Below, piece after piece: positions 13,096 to 20,574 of a stretch of DNA of 27,186 bases. Location: positions 1 through 27,186 of the forward strand of contig JBFJVZ010000044.1 of the NCBI GenBank assembly GCA_041623895.1, in the 5' to 3' direction. The position numbers were made by a program, and so were the translations under genes. Below the pieces are notes generated by a model. That model was given only the letters and a program-made list of their open reading frames with translations. It was not told the DNA's origin and ran no database searches. The first letter of the stretch is position 1; every line of letters begins with the position of its first letter. The DNA is from JBFJVZ01 sp041623895. GTDB lineage: Bacteria; Planctomycetota; Planctomycetia; Pirellulales; Pirellulaceae.

Positions 13096-14046
13096 CTACC
13101 CGGAATGAACGCCCTCGGGAATAACCCCCTTGAGTGTGACTTCAAATTCCGTTCCCGTTGCCGTGCTATTGTGCGATTCTGATCGATCGCGGACGCGAAC
13201 GATGCCACCGATCGATCTTGTCACATTGCGGACCAGATAGAGGCCCAGCCCGGTGCCGGGCCGGCTTCGTTCTAATTCGTTTCCCAGGCGAACAAAACGC
13301 CCGAACACTTTTCGTCTTTGATTGGCGGGGATACCTGGACCGTTGTCCAGGATGGAGACCGTCACCTGTTGATCACCCGCGGGTCGCACCTTGATATGAA
13401 CTTTGGGTGGTGAGCCGCCATACTTGACGGCGTTGTCGATCAAGTTGCGGAACAGAATCTCCAGTTGAACCAGTTGGCTGCTGATGGTGATTTCCGGCGA
13501 GTCCAAATCGACCGTATCTTCGGGCAATTTGTAGCGGGTGCAGGCGGCTGAGGAACATTGTCGTAATAATTCGTCCAAGCGGACAGGTGCTTCGTCCGCC
13601 GGCTCGACACTTTGGTCAATCCGGGCGACATCAAGCAAGTGGTTGATCAAGGAATCCAATCGCTCGACGTCCTCGAGCATGGTTTTGTGAAAATCTTGCT
13701 GCTGGCGTTCATCAACGGTCCGCCGGGTCATGGTTTGCAAATACAGTTTTAGTGAGGCAATTGGGCTTTTCAGCTCGTGGGTGACAGAGTCAATGAAGTT
13801 GGATTGTCGCTGATTCAGCCGCACCGCTTTGATCGTCAGTGTCAGATAGGCGATCACGCCGGCAAGCATCCCTACCAGCAGCACCGTGCCCACCGCGACC
13901 ATCACCGAGAAAACCAGCCGCGAAGTCAAATAACCTGTCGCGACCAGCCAGTTACCGATGATCCACAACGCTGCCAAGACAACGATGAGAACAATCAGGA
14001 CAACGCCCAACGTGATTGGGGCTCGCAGCGAACGACGTTCAAGCAT
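13096..14046 (-). CDS. membrane sensor histidine kinase without periplasmic sensor domain
   Basis: A 316-aa kinase. Two TM helices (about 12-36 and 43-70) are joined by a very short loop, so there is almost no extracytoplasmic sensor; signal input is likely within the membrane or from a partner protein. The HisKA dimerisation domain contains DSVTHELKSPIASLKLYL with phospho-acceptor H90. The HATPase_c domain has N-box NLIDNAVKYGG, G1 LDNGPGIP and G2 GTGLGLYLVRN. It lies upstream of and co-directional with its response regulator. Short-loop intramembrane-sensing kinases in Firmicutes often work with ABC transporters, and an ABC exporter operon starts on the divergent side; the connection is inference. 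Confidence 0.95.
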   Translation of the reverse strand: MLERRSLRAPITLGVVLIVLIVVLAALWIIGNWLVATGYLTSRLVFSVMVAVGTVLLVGMLAGVIAYLTLTIKAVRLNQRQSNFIDSVTHELKSPIASLKLYLQTMTRRTVDERQQQDFHKTMLEDVERLDSLINHLLDVARIDQSVEPADEAPVRLDELLRQCSSAACTRYKLPEDTVDLDSPEITISSQLVQLEILFRNLIDNAVKYGGSPPKVHIKVRPAGDQQVTVSILDNGPGIPANQRRKVFGRFVRLGNELERSRPGTGLGLYLVRNVTRSIGGIVRVRDRSESHNSTATGTEFEVTLKGVIPEGVHSG

Positions 14047-14057
14047 GTGGCATCACA

Positions 14058-14240
14058 GTGTCCAAGACTCAAGAACCAGAATTCGATTTGCACGCGTTTT
14101 TTTCGCCAGCACCGCAGCTGGAGCTGCGATCCGCAAAATCCTTGGCAACCCCCCGCCAGTTCGGGCACACCATTAAAGTGGGCAATTTGGATGTCCACTT
14201 TTTGGATCGCCCCCCGCCGATTTCCGGATTATGGGAGTGA
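14058..14240 (+). CDS. doubtful small ORF, 60 aa
   Basis: A GTG-started frame of 60 residues (starts MSKTQEPEFDLHAFF, ends RPPPISGLWE) with codon use similar to neighbouring genes. It begins only 11 bp from the divergent histidine-kinase start, leaving no room for promoters, and has no clear ribosome binding site or recognised domain. It may be a real leader gene of the exporter operon or a chance frame. Confidence 0.25.
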   Translation: MSKTQEPEFDLHAFFSPAPQLELRSAKSLATPRQFGHTIKVGNLDVHFLDRPPPISGLWE

Positions 14241-14317
14241 CGAGCTGTTGTTGACCGGCAATAATACTTCAACGGAAGAATGAGTCCCCGTAATTGGATA
14301 GTTGGGAGAATAATCCG

Positions 14318-14764
14318 ATGGGCGCCGACACCAGAACTCGTCGCTTCTCTGAGCATACCATTCGCCAAGTTCGACAGGATAGCAATCGGGCGATGGTGAG
14401 GGCTCGATTTTGTCCTGAGCGTAGCGAAGTGTTGCAGCTGCGTTGCATTGATGATCGACCTGAATCCGAGAATTCATTCGGAAACCAGCTCTGGTACTTC
14501 GAGGGCTTGGGGGTTGATGGACAAGACCGTCGGCATTCCGTCTTTGGGGTCGTCGAATACTCGCTTCAATTTGGCTTGCACGAATTGGTTGAAGATGGTG
14601 TTTTCGATTCCGAGTATCAACGTGAGCGGTTTCGGCATCTTTACGAGCGAGAAGTGATTCGGCCATCGTGGCGGCATCCCGCACATCGTTGGCTGGCGCT
14701 GGGTTGCATCGCGGTGGCATCCCTCTGGCTGGCCTTCTTGCTGGCAAGCAAGATTGCAGCTTAA
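14318..14764 (+). CDS. tail-anchored hypothetical protein preceding ABC exporter
   Basis: A 148-aa protein with a soluble N-terminal part and a single hydrophobic helix at the extreme C terminus (about 126-146, WLALGCIAVASLWLAFLLAS), which predicts a cytoplasmic domain anchored by its tail. The middle (QLWYFEGLGVDGQDRRHSVF and the following VVEYSLQFGLHELVEDGVF) has the look of a conserved domain but I do not recognise it. The start ATG 14318 is preceded by GGGAG. Residues 30-40 (FCPERSEVLQ) come from a TCCTGAGCGTAGCGAAG sequence reminiscent of a common short repeat, so part of the N terminus may be repeat-derived. It lies 58 bp before the ABC ATPase gene and is probably an accessory of the exporter. 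Confidence 0.65.
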   Translation: MGADTRTRRFSEHTIRQVRQDSNRAMVRARFCPERSEVLQLRCIDDRPESENSFGNQLWYFEGLGVDGQDRRHSVFGVVEYSLQFGLHELVEDGVFDSEYQRERFRHLYEREVIRPSWRHPAHRWLALGCIAVASLWLAFLLASKIAA

Positions 14765-14822
14765 CCTGCTGAACATGAATCGCTGATTGTTGTCGCTTCC
14801 TTGATCAACAGCTGAGACCACT

Positions 14823-15848
14823 GTGTCAGATAGCATCGTTGAAGTCCGCAATTTGCGGAAAGTCTACAACGGTTGGTCATTCGCCGGCCGTCGCCGCGTC
14901 GATGCGTTGTGTGGTGTTTCGCTGCAGGCAGACGCCGGTGAAGTGTTTGGATTGCTTGGTCCCAACGGTGCCGGCAAGACGACATTGATCAAGATTCTGC
15001 TTGGTGTCGTCAAGCCAACGGCGGGCCAGGCAAAGCTTTTCAATCAAACAGTCGGCAGCAGCCATGCTCGCCGCCGCGTCGGTTATTTGCCTGAGTCGTT
15101 GCGTGTTGATCGCCATCACACCGCGCGTTCCGCACTGCGCTATTACGGCCGACTCAGTCGCATGAGTTCTGGCCAGATCACGCGCCGCAGCGACGAGTTG
15201 CTGGAACTGGTGGGTCTGCGCGGCCGCGATCGAGAATCAGTTCGTCGTTTCAGCAAAGGAATGTATCAGCGGTTGGGGCTGGCCCAAGCGCTGCTTCACG
15301 ATCCGGATTTGCTGGTTCTGGATGAGCCCACCGATGGATTGGATCCGGTCGGACGATCGGAAGTACGGCAACTGATTGAGCGATTGCGTGATGCCGGCAA
15401 AACCATTTTCTTTAACAGCCACATTTTGCAGGAAGTCGAGTTGATCTGCAGCCGAGTTGCGATCATGGCGAAAGGGGAGATCCGCGGTGTCGGACGAATC
15501 AGTGAACTCACCGGAGTGGCGGACTCGAATCACGTCGAATTCGCGATTCAATCTGGCGATCAGCATGATCAGGAAGACGATTTGCGGTCCAAAGTGTCTG
15601 CTTGTTTAGGTCAGCAGCGTTCCGCCCAAATTACTTGTGACCGAATGGAGAACGCGATTCGCCTGAAAGTCTCGGTCGATCTCCGCGACCAAAACGAAGT
15701 CGACCAGGTTGTCGATCAAATTCGTCGCGCCGGTCTTTCGATTTGTCACCTGCACGTCAAGCGTCCAACATTGGAAGACACGTTCATTCGCCTGGTCGGC
15801 TCGCCCTGCAACGACGAGTCTGATGTCGAACCCGTCAACCCGCATTGA
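14823..15848 (+). CDS. ABC transporter ATP-binding protein (ABC-2 export type)
   Basis: A 341-aa ATPase: Walker A GPNGAGKTT (about 48-56), Q-loop region VGYLPESLRVD, signature FSKGMYQRLGLAQALL, Walker B LLVLDEPTDGLDP and switch FFNSHIL. The signature is FSKGM rather than LSGGQ, a known variant in DrrA/CcmA-like exporters. A C-terminal domain of about 100 aa (DRMENAIRLKVSVDLRDQNE, ending in TLEDTFIRLVG) is the regulatory extension of this class. It energises the permease encoded next (16100). The start is GTG with only a weak ribosome binding site. The 251-bp spacer to the permease gene is unusually long and carries a palindromic repeat element. Confidence 0.93.
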   Translation: MSDSIVEVRNLRKVYNGWSFAGRRRVDALCGVSLQADAGEVFGLLGPNGAGKTTLIKILLGVVKPTAGQAKLFNQTVGSSHARRRVGYLPESLRVDRHHTARSALRYYGRLSRMSSGQITRRSDELLELVGLRGRDRESVRRFSKGMYQRLGLAQALLHDPDLLVLDEPTDGLDPVGRSEVRQLIERLRDAGKTIFFNSHILQEVELICSRVAIMAKGEIRGVGRISELTGVADSNHVEFAIQSGDQHDQEDDLRSKVSACLGQQRSAQITCDRMENAIRLKVSVDLRDQNEVDQVVDQIRRAGLSICHLHVKRPTLEDTFIRLVGSPCNDESDVEPVNPH

Positions 15849-16099
15849 AGGTCGGGGCGTCAACGGGAGGGCGGTGCTGCTGCCGAGCCGCTGATTGGAC
15901 GGGCATGGCGAACAGAGGCCAGCATCGGAGTTTTTCTGTTACGCGTGGGGGACGAGGAGACAAGTTTCACAGCCGCTGGGAGGGCGACGCTCCCGCGGAG
16001 CCGCAAAGCGTTTTCCGACGCGTCGGCTCGGCGGGAGCCTCGCCCTCCCCTGAAACTCGTGTTGGGTTATATATAGAAGTCTTTTACGAATTGAACCTT
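15849..16099. other. spacer inside the exporter operon, filled by a repeat
   Basis: The sequence between ATPase and permease genes is almost entirely repeat-derived: a GGAGGGCGGTGCTGCTGCCGAGCCG-like remnant near 15866, then copy C of the hairpin element. It is in frame with the permease and free of stops, which creates a false 85-residue N-terminal extension if the longest frame is taken. Confidence 0.75.
15923..16060. repeat. dispersed hairpin element, copy C (best preserved)
   Basis: The 72-bp core (15978-16049) has two 26-bp arms that differ at only two pairs: it starts GGGAGGGCGACGCTCCCGC, then GGAGCCG, and returns as CGGCTC, GGCGGGAGCCTCGCCCTCCC. Flanking arms AGTTTCA (15963-15969) and TGAAACT (16051-16057) extend the stem. 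It shares the left flank (CATCGGAGTTTTTCTGTTAC) with copy B. As RNA between two operon genes it would form a very stable hairpin. Confidence 0.9.
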
Positions 16100-18472
16100 A
16101 TGCGTCCCTACATTGCCGTCATCGCTGACTCTTTTCGCTCAGCGTTGTCCTCGCGTGTGCTGTGGGCGGCGTTCATCGCAATTTGGGTTTTTCTGGGTGC
16201 CCTGGCGCCGATCGGCTATCGCGAAGATTACACGACCGAATTCCGTTGGATCGATCTGGATAATGGCACGCAGATGAAAGCGATGCTGGCTCGCGGGCTG
16301 GTCGACCCGGCGGAGAATGAAACCGCTTTGGGGCGTCTTGCCGGGGCGATGCCGGACGATTTGAAGAGACAACTTCGCCGCGTCGGCCAGGGTGACGAAG
16401 TTCGGATTCGCAAGGATGTTTTGTCCGCCGCACTGAACGAAGCGATGCAGGACGAAAGCTGGTATGACGCAGAAGCATGGAAGAAAACACCTCGCTTGCG
16501 TGAGCTTCGCGAGTTGGACGCAAAGTCGACTGGGGAACTTTCGGATTCCTTGCGTTTGCGTCGCGCGCGACTGCGAATTGAATCCGCGCTGCCGGGGGTC
16601 TTTGAGGCCCGCTCGGCACGCTCGGTCACGCTCAGCTACGCAGGCATCGATTTCCCCGCGGTGTTTGCCGTTGACAAGAATCAGTTTGCCGAGATCGCAA
16701 ACCAGTTTGTGATGCCGCTGATGATGAATTGGTTACTCGGCTTCGTGTTGATTTTTTTGGGCATCCTGGTGACCGCGTCGATCGTTCCCGACATGTTGCA
16801 GCCCGGATCGCTGCATCTGCTCTTGAGCAAGCCGATTTCGCGAACCCTCCTGTTGCTCAGCAAATTCATCGGCGGCTGTGCGTTCGTGTTGTTGTGCGTT
16901 TGTCAGTTGGTACTCGGACTGTGGCTGATTGCCGGCCTTCGTTTGGATATTTGGAATACCCGTTTGCTGTGGTGCATTCCCGTTTCTGTGTTTCTGTTTT
17001 CCGTATTCTTTAGCGTCTCCGTACTCGCCGGCCTGCGTTGGCGTTCGCCGATTCTGGCGATTGGGGTGAGTTGTATTTTCGGTGGCATTCTGCTGGTGAT
17101 CGGCATCCTGGGAACGTATTTCGACAATTGGGTTACGTTGCCCGATCGAATTCGCGGCATCGCCTACGCGGACAGTACGCTGATCGCGGCATCACGCGGT
17201 GGCGGCCTGTTGGGATTCGATCGTGAAGCCAACGCCTGGAGCGAATTGTTGAACACCGATTCCAGCCGCCGTGACTTGATCCTGGCACCGACGCGACTGG
17301 ATGCGGAGCACATCTTGACGGCCCGTGTCCGCGGCGGTCGCTTCAACCCGTACGGTTCTGGTTCCTTGGATCTGCTGCTGCTAAGCAAGCACGAAAATTG
17401 GCAGCCGGAACCGAGTTTGCGTTTGCCAATTGCAACGACGCGGTTATACCCACTCCGCTCCCGTCACGTCGTGGCGGCGAATTCGGGCGGCCTGGCAATC
17501 ACAAGTCGTGACAAAATCTTGACCGCTGCGGGCCGGTTGGAGGCTGACAACGCAGACGCCGAGAATCGTGTCGAGCCTGAATCGGATTCGCTGGCTAGCC
17601 GGCTGGCCAATCTGTTGCGGATGCAAGGCGTGGGGGCCGCCAACTTTCAGCCGATTCTGCCCAGTGATATTGCCCTGGTACAACCCGCACGAGTCGCCGT
17701 TGCCGACGGTGGCAACGCACTGGTGTTGTATTCGCGCGGTCGAATCGTACGCCTTCAGCCTGCTGGTGATGCGCAGACAAGTTCCAGCGGGGACATGCAA
17801 AAGCCGTGGACGATCACCGCCGACCGCAGCTTTGACGGTGATCCCTCGCAATCAACCGTGCTGGCCAGCAGCGGCGACAGATTATTGATCGTTCGTAGTG
17901 AAGAATCGCCGCAACTGCTGGACAGTGACAATCTTCAGACGGTTGCTCAATTGCCCGATCCAGCGTATGGGCAAACCATTGTGAAAGCGAGCGACGTCAA
18001 CAATGACGGGCGATTTATCATCGTCACCAGTGACGGCAGTTGTCATGTGATTGATGGGCCGGGCTCAACGGAAAACTTGGGCCAGAAGTTGGATTTTTCT
18101 GAGGTCGAAGTCGTCTCCGCTGACCCGATTAGCGGCAAGTTGATGGTGGTCCATCACATCGATCAGGTTGATGTGCTGGACGCAAAGACGCTTCAGGTAA
18201 CCGAGCAAATACGTCCGACTCTGGCTGGCTGGCGTGCAGTTGACCGCTACGTCATCACGCCGCTGCGAACGATCACTCCGCAAACCGGCGAACTGGGACA
18301 AACGGTTGCCGCGATTGTCGGCGGCAAATCTACCGTCGCCATCAACCGAAACGCGACCGATGAAGGCGACATCATTCGCTTTCGCATCCTGCGGCCGTTA
18401 CTAAGTTGTGCTGCCTTTATCGCCTGCATGCTGTTGATCGGATCGATCTATTTCGCCCGCAAAGATTTTTAG
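16100..18472 (+). CDS. ABC-2 permease with large propeller-like domain
   Basis: A 790-aa protein. TM1 lies at about 20-40 (VLWAAFIAIWVFLGALAPIG). A roughly 150-aa hydrophilic, helical region follows, then four to five TM helices (about 200-350) including the typical ABC-2 stretch LLLSKPISRTLLLLSKFIGG. Next come about 400 residues without TM segments that contain repeated short strand-turn units (RIRGIAYADSTLIAASRGGG, STVLASSGDRLLIVRS, NNDGRFIIVTSDGSCHVIDG), suggestive of a WD40/PQQ-like beta-propeller. The last helix is LLSCAAFIACMLLIGSIYFA. The start is ATG 16100 (MRPYIAVIADSF); longer in-frame starts run through the repeat. Its ATPase partner lies upstream. The substrate is unknown; the fused propeller is unusual for an ABC-2 permease. 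Confidence 0.88.
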   Translation: MRPYIAVIADSFRSALSSRVLWAAFIAIWVFLGALAPIGYREDYTTEFRWIDLDNGTQMKAMLARGLVDPAENETALGRLAGAMPDDLKRQLRRVGQGDEVRIRKDVLSAALNEAMQDESWYDAEAWKKTPRLRELRELDAKSTGELSDSLRLRRARLRIESALPGVFEARSARSVTLSYAGIDFPAVFAVDKNQFAEIANQFVMPLMMNWLLGFVLIFLGILVTASIVPDMLQPGSLHLLLSKPISRTLLLLSKFIGGCAFVLLCVCQLVLGLWLIAGLRLDIWNTRLLWCIPVSVFLFSVFFSVSVLAGLRWRSPILAIGVSCIFGGILLVIGILGTYFDNWVTLPDRIRGIAYADSTLIAASRGGGLLGFDREANAWSELLNTDSSRRDLILAPTRLDAEHILTARVRGGRFNPYGSGSLDLLLLSKHENWQPEPSLRLPIATTRLYPLRSRHVVAANSGGLAITSRDKILTAAGRLEADNADAENRVEPESDSLASRLANLLRMQGVGAANFQPILPSDIALVQPARVAVADGGNALVLYSRGRIVRLQPAGDAQTSSSGDMQKPWTITADRSFDGDPSQSTVLASSGDRLLIVRSEESPQLLDSDNLQTVAQLPDPAYGQTIVKASDVNNDGRFIIVTSDGSCHVIDGPGSTENLGQKLDFSEVEVVSADPISGKLMVVHHIDQVDVLDAKTLQVTEQIRPTLAGWRAVDRYVITPLRTITPQTGELGQTVAAIVGGKSTVAINRNATDEGDIIRFRILRPLLSCAAFIACMLLIGSIYFARKDF

Positions 18473-18478
18473 CTGGTC

Positions 18479-19582
18479 CTACGCCTCGGCAACGTTAACG
18501 AATACCTTCAACGCGTTTTGGTCTTCCACTAGCAACCGCATCATTTCGGCATAGTTCTCCAGACCGTCAACGGGGCTGGTCAATATCTTGTTCAACACCC
18601 CCGGATACATCATGTCGCCTAAGGCCAGATCACGAATTCCCATTTCAAAGTGACGGCGGTTCGCGTTCACGCTTCCCAACAGCAACTTGTTTCCAAGCAC
18701 CCATTGCAGGTTGATGCTGTCGGCGGGGACCTCGACGGTCTTGTCGCCGCCGGTAATCCCCGTCCACACAACGACACCGTTGTGACCGAGATGCTGCATC
18801 GCTTCAAAGGCAAGTTTGCTGCTGCCGGTCGCATCGACGATCAAACCCGGCTTGCCGGTCTTGCTTACCAGATCGCTCATCGACGTCTCCCGCGTGCTCA
18901 CGTAGGTGGCTTCCAGACCCTCGGTGATTTCACTTTTTAAATTCGGTGCCTCGCCACGAGCAAGCGTGTAAACGTCCAATCCACGAAGTTTCAAGACCAG
19001 TGTCGTCAGCAATCCGATTTGGCCGGCACCCAACACGTAGGCGACTTGCGGTCGCCAGACTTTCATTCGCTGTTGAGCCTCGTATGCCTGATGCACCGCT
19101 TTAGCCGCACAACTCATCGGTTCTTGCAGCACGTGCAAGTGCTTCAATCCCTCCGGCACACGCACGATGTACTCTTCTTCATCAACGAAGTACTCGGTCA
19201 AAAAACCGTGCCGCAGATTGATGCCGCGTTCGTAGTACACCTCTTCACTGGTCATGTCGTTGGTGCCGATCAAATCATAGATCGAACTACCCGGCCGCCG
19301 AACCGTTGCTGTGACGTAGTCTCCCGGCTTGACTTGGCGGACGTGGGGGCCAACCTCGGCAACGATTCCGAAAGACTCATGCCCGATCACCAGGTAGTCG
19401 TCATTCTCGGGAGCGTTCCCATACAGGGCGTCATTGATCTCGCGGTCCGTGGCGTCGACGCCCACCTTCAGAACTTTCACCAACACGCCCAGGCCATTGG
19501 GGATATCGTCCACCGCAGGTTTGGCGATTTCTCGGAGATGAACACTGTTGGGGACGCCAGGGGTGACCGCAATGGCTTTCAT
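18479..19582 (-). CDS. glucose dehydrogenase-like zinc MDR oxidoreductase
   Basis: A 367-aa medium-chain dehydrogenase/reductase whose whole layout matches archaeal glucose 1-dehydrogenases (start MKAIAVTPG, TDREIND, VIGHESFGIV, later KLLLGSVNANRRHFEMG). The catalytic zinc position that is normally Cys (GxCGTD) is Asp here (GVDATD, D43), with H68, E69 and E154 conserved. Asp at this place is known in the Haloferax mediterranei enzyme. The four structural-zinc cysteines are absent. The Rossmann motif is GAGQIG (185-190). The likely reaction is NAD(P)-dependent oxidation of an aldose to a lactone; the exact sugar is uncertain. It is monocistronic and convergent with the exporter permease, whose stop is only 6 bp away. 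Confidence 0.87.
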   Translation of the reverse strand: MKAIAVTPGVPNSVHLREIAKPAVDDIPNGLGVLVKVLKVGVDATDREINDALYGNAPENDDYLVIGHESFGIVAEVGPHVRQVKPGDYVTATVRRPGSSIYDLIGTNDMTSEEVYYERGINLRHGFLTEYFVDEEEYIVRVPEGLKHLHVLQEPMSCAAKAVHQAYEAQQRMKVWRPQVAYVLGAGQIGLLTTLVLKLRGLDVYTLARGEAPNLKSEITEGLEATYVSTRETSMSDLVSKTGKPGLIVDATGSSKLAFEAMQHLGHNGVVVWTGITGGDKTVEVPADSINLQWVLGNKLLLGSVNANRRHFEMGIRDLALGDMMYPGVLNKILTSPVDGLENYAEMMRLLVEDQNALKVFVNVAEA

Positions 19583-19841
19583 TGGGGAAGCTCGGGGCTA
19601 AATGGCGGATTCGAGAAAGAAAACGGAGGATATTAGCAGGACACAGCCAGCCGCGTGAGGGGCGATGGAGCGGAATCCGATGCTGAACGGATCGCCGTAA
19701 GTGCCTTTTAAGGAACGATTTCCGACTTCGGAGGATTTATTGGCCCGATTTTTCACAACGGCAGTTGTCAAAAATGGCCGTGTCCGCAACAGTAGAAGGA
19801 GAGGGCATTTTCTCGCTCCTGTTTCCCGTCTGCTTTATTTT
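19583..19841. other. divergent promoter region, glucose dehydrogenase / sufR-like gene
   Basis: 259 bp between a leftward and a rightward gene. It holds the large dyad at 19742-19779 and a smaller imperfect one near 19797-19820 (AGGAGAG...CTCGCTCCT). Frames crossing it are short and unconvincing. Confidence 0.6.
19742..19779. promoter_or_regulatory. 38-bp dyad, candidate SufR-type operator
   Basis: ATTTTTCACAAC (19748-19759) and GTTGTCAAAAAT (19764-19775) are complementary except for one C/C position, around spacer GGCA; GGCC blocks at 19742 and 19776 add further pairing. The core CAAC-N4-GTTG resembles the CAAC-N6-GTTG sites bound by cyanobacterial SufR. It lies 63 bp upstream of the regulator start. 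Regulator binding is inference. Confidence 0.5.
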
Positions 19842-20528
19842 ATGTCGCGCTCAGATTCCAATCCTGACACCGCCGCCGAATTGCGATCGGTCGATCGCGA
19901 GCTGCTCAAGGTGCTGCGCGGCAAGACCTGGGTGGGGATCGGTGAGTTGACGGACGCCCTGGGCGTGACTGCGACCGCAGTCCGCCAGCGAGTTGAGCGT
20001 CTGCTGCAACTAGGATTGATTGATCGGCACAAAGTCGTTGCCGGACGCGGGCGACCGACGTTTCAGTATTGTTTGACCGTCAATGGCCATCGCCATGCGG
20101 GAGCCAACCCGACAGCGATTGCCGAGGCGATGTGGCTTGAGATCTTGGCAATCGAAGATGTCGAGGTACGGGGCCGCGTGATTGCTTCGATCGCTTCAAG
20201 ACTGGGGCGCGAGTACGCGTCGCAAATTGACACAGACAATGGCGTCGATTCGGTCGAGCAGCGGATGATCAAGCTTTCCGAAATGTTGTCTCAGCGGCAG
20301 ATTGACAATCAGGTGGTCGGCTCTGGCGAGTTACCGGTTCTGGATCTTGCCTCCTGCCCTTATCCTTCGCTGACCGACGCATCGGAAGATCGTGCGATGT
20401 GTCGGTTGGAAGAGCAAATGATTTCCGAGGCGCTCGGGCAGCCGGTTCACTTGAGTAGTTGCCGACTGGACGGTGACGCCTGCTGTCAGTTTTCGGCTAC
20501 CAGCGATGCGGTCGGAACGAGCCAATAA
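19842..20528 (+). CDS. sufR: SufR-like iron-sulfur cluster-binding transcriptional regulator
   Basis: A 228-aa protein. An N-terminal winged helix-turn-helix (about 14-75, with GIGELTDALGVTATAVRQRV as the HTH, then RGRPTFQYCLT) is followed by a helical domain and a cysteine-rich end. The C-terminal cysteines are spaced CX14C, CX19C, CX6CC (SCPYP, AMCRLE, SSCRL, DACCQF), suitable for an Fe-S cluster though the spacing differs from cyanobacterial SufR. By family precedent it senses cluster status and represses the suf genes that start 46 bp downstream. ATG 19842 is chosen; the open frame extends back to 19701 but that part overlaps the dyad and looks non-coding. No strong ribosome binding site is seen. 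Confidence 0.83.
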   Translation: MSRSDSNPDTAAELRSVDRELLKVLRGKTWVGIGELTDALGVTATAVRQRVERLLQLGLIDRHKVVAGRGRPTFQYCLTVNGHRHAGANPTAIAEAMWLEILAIEDVEVRGRVIASIASRLGREYASQIDTDNGVDSVEQRMIKLSEMLSQRQIDNQVVGSGELPVLDLASCPYPSLTDASEDRAMCRLEEQMISEALGQPVHLSSCRLDGDACCQFSATSDAVGTSQ

Positions 20529-20574
20529 ACCCAAATAAAACCTTTCTTAATAACCTCGAAAGACGACAGATTTC

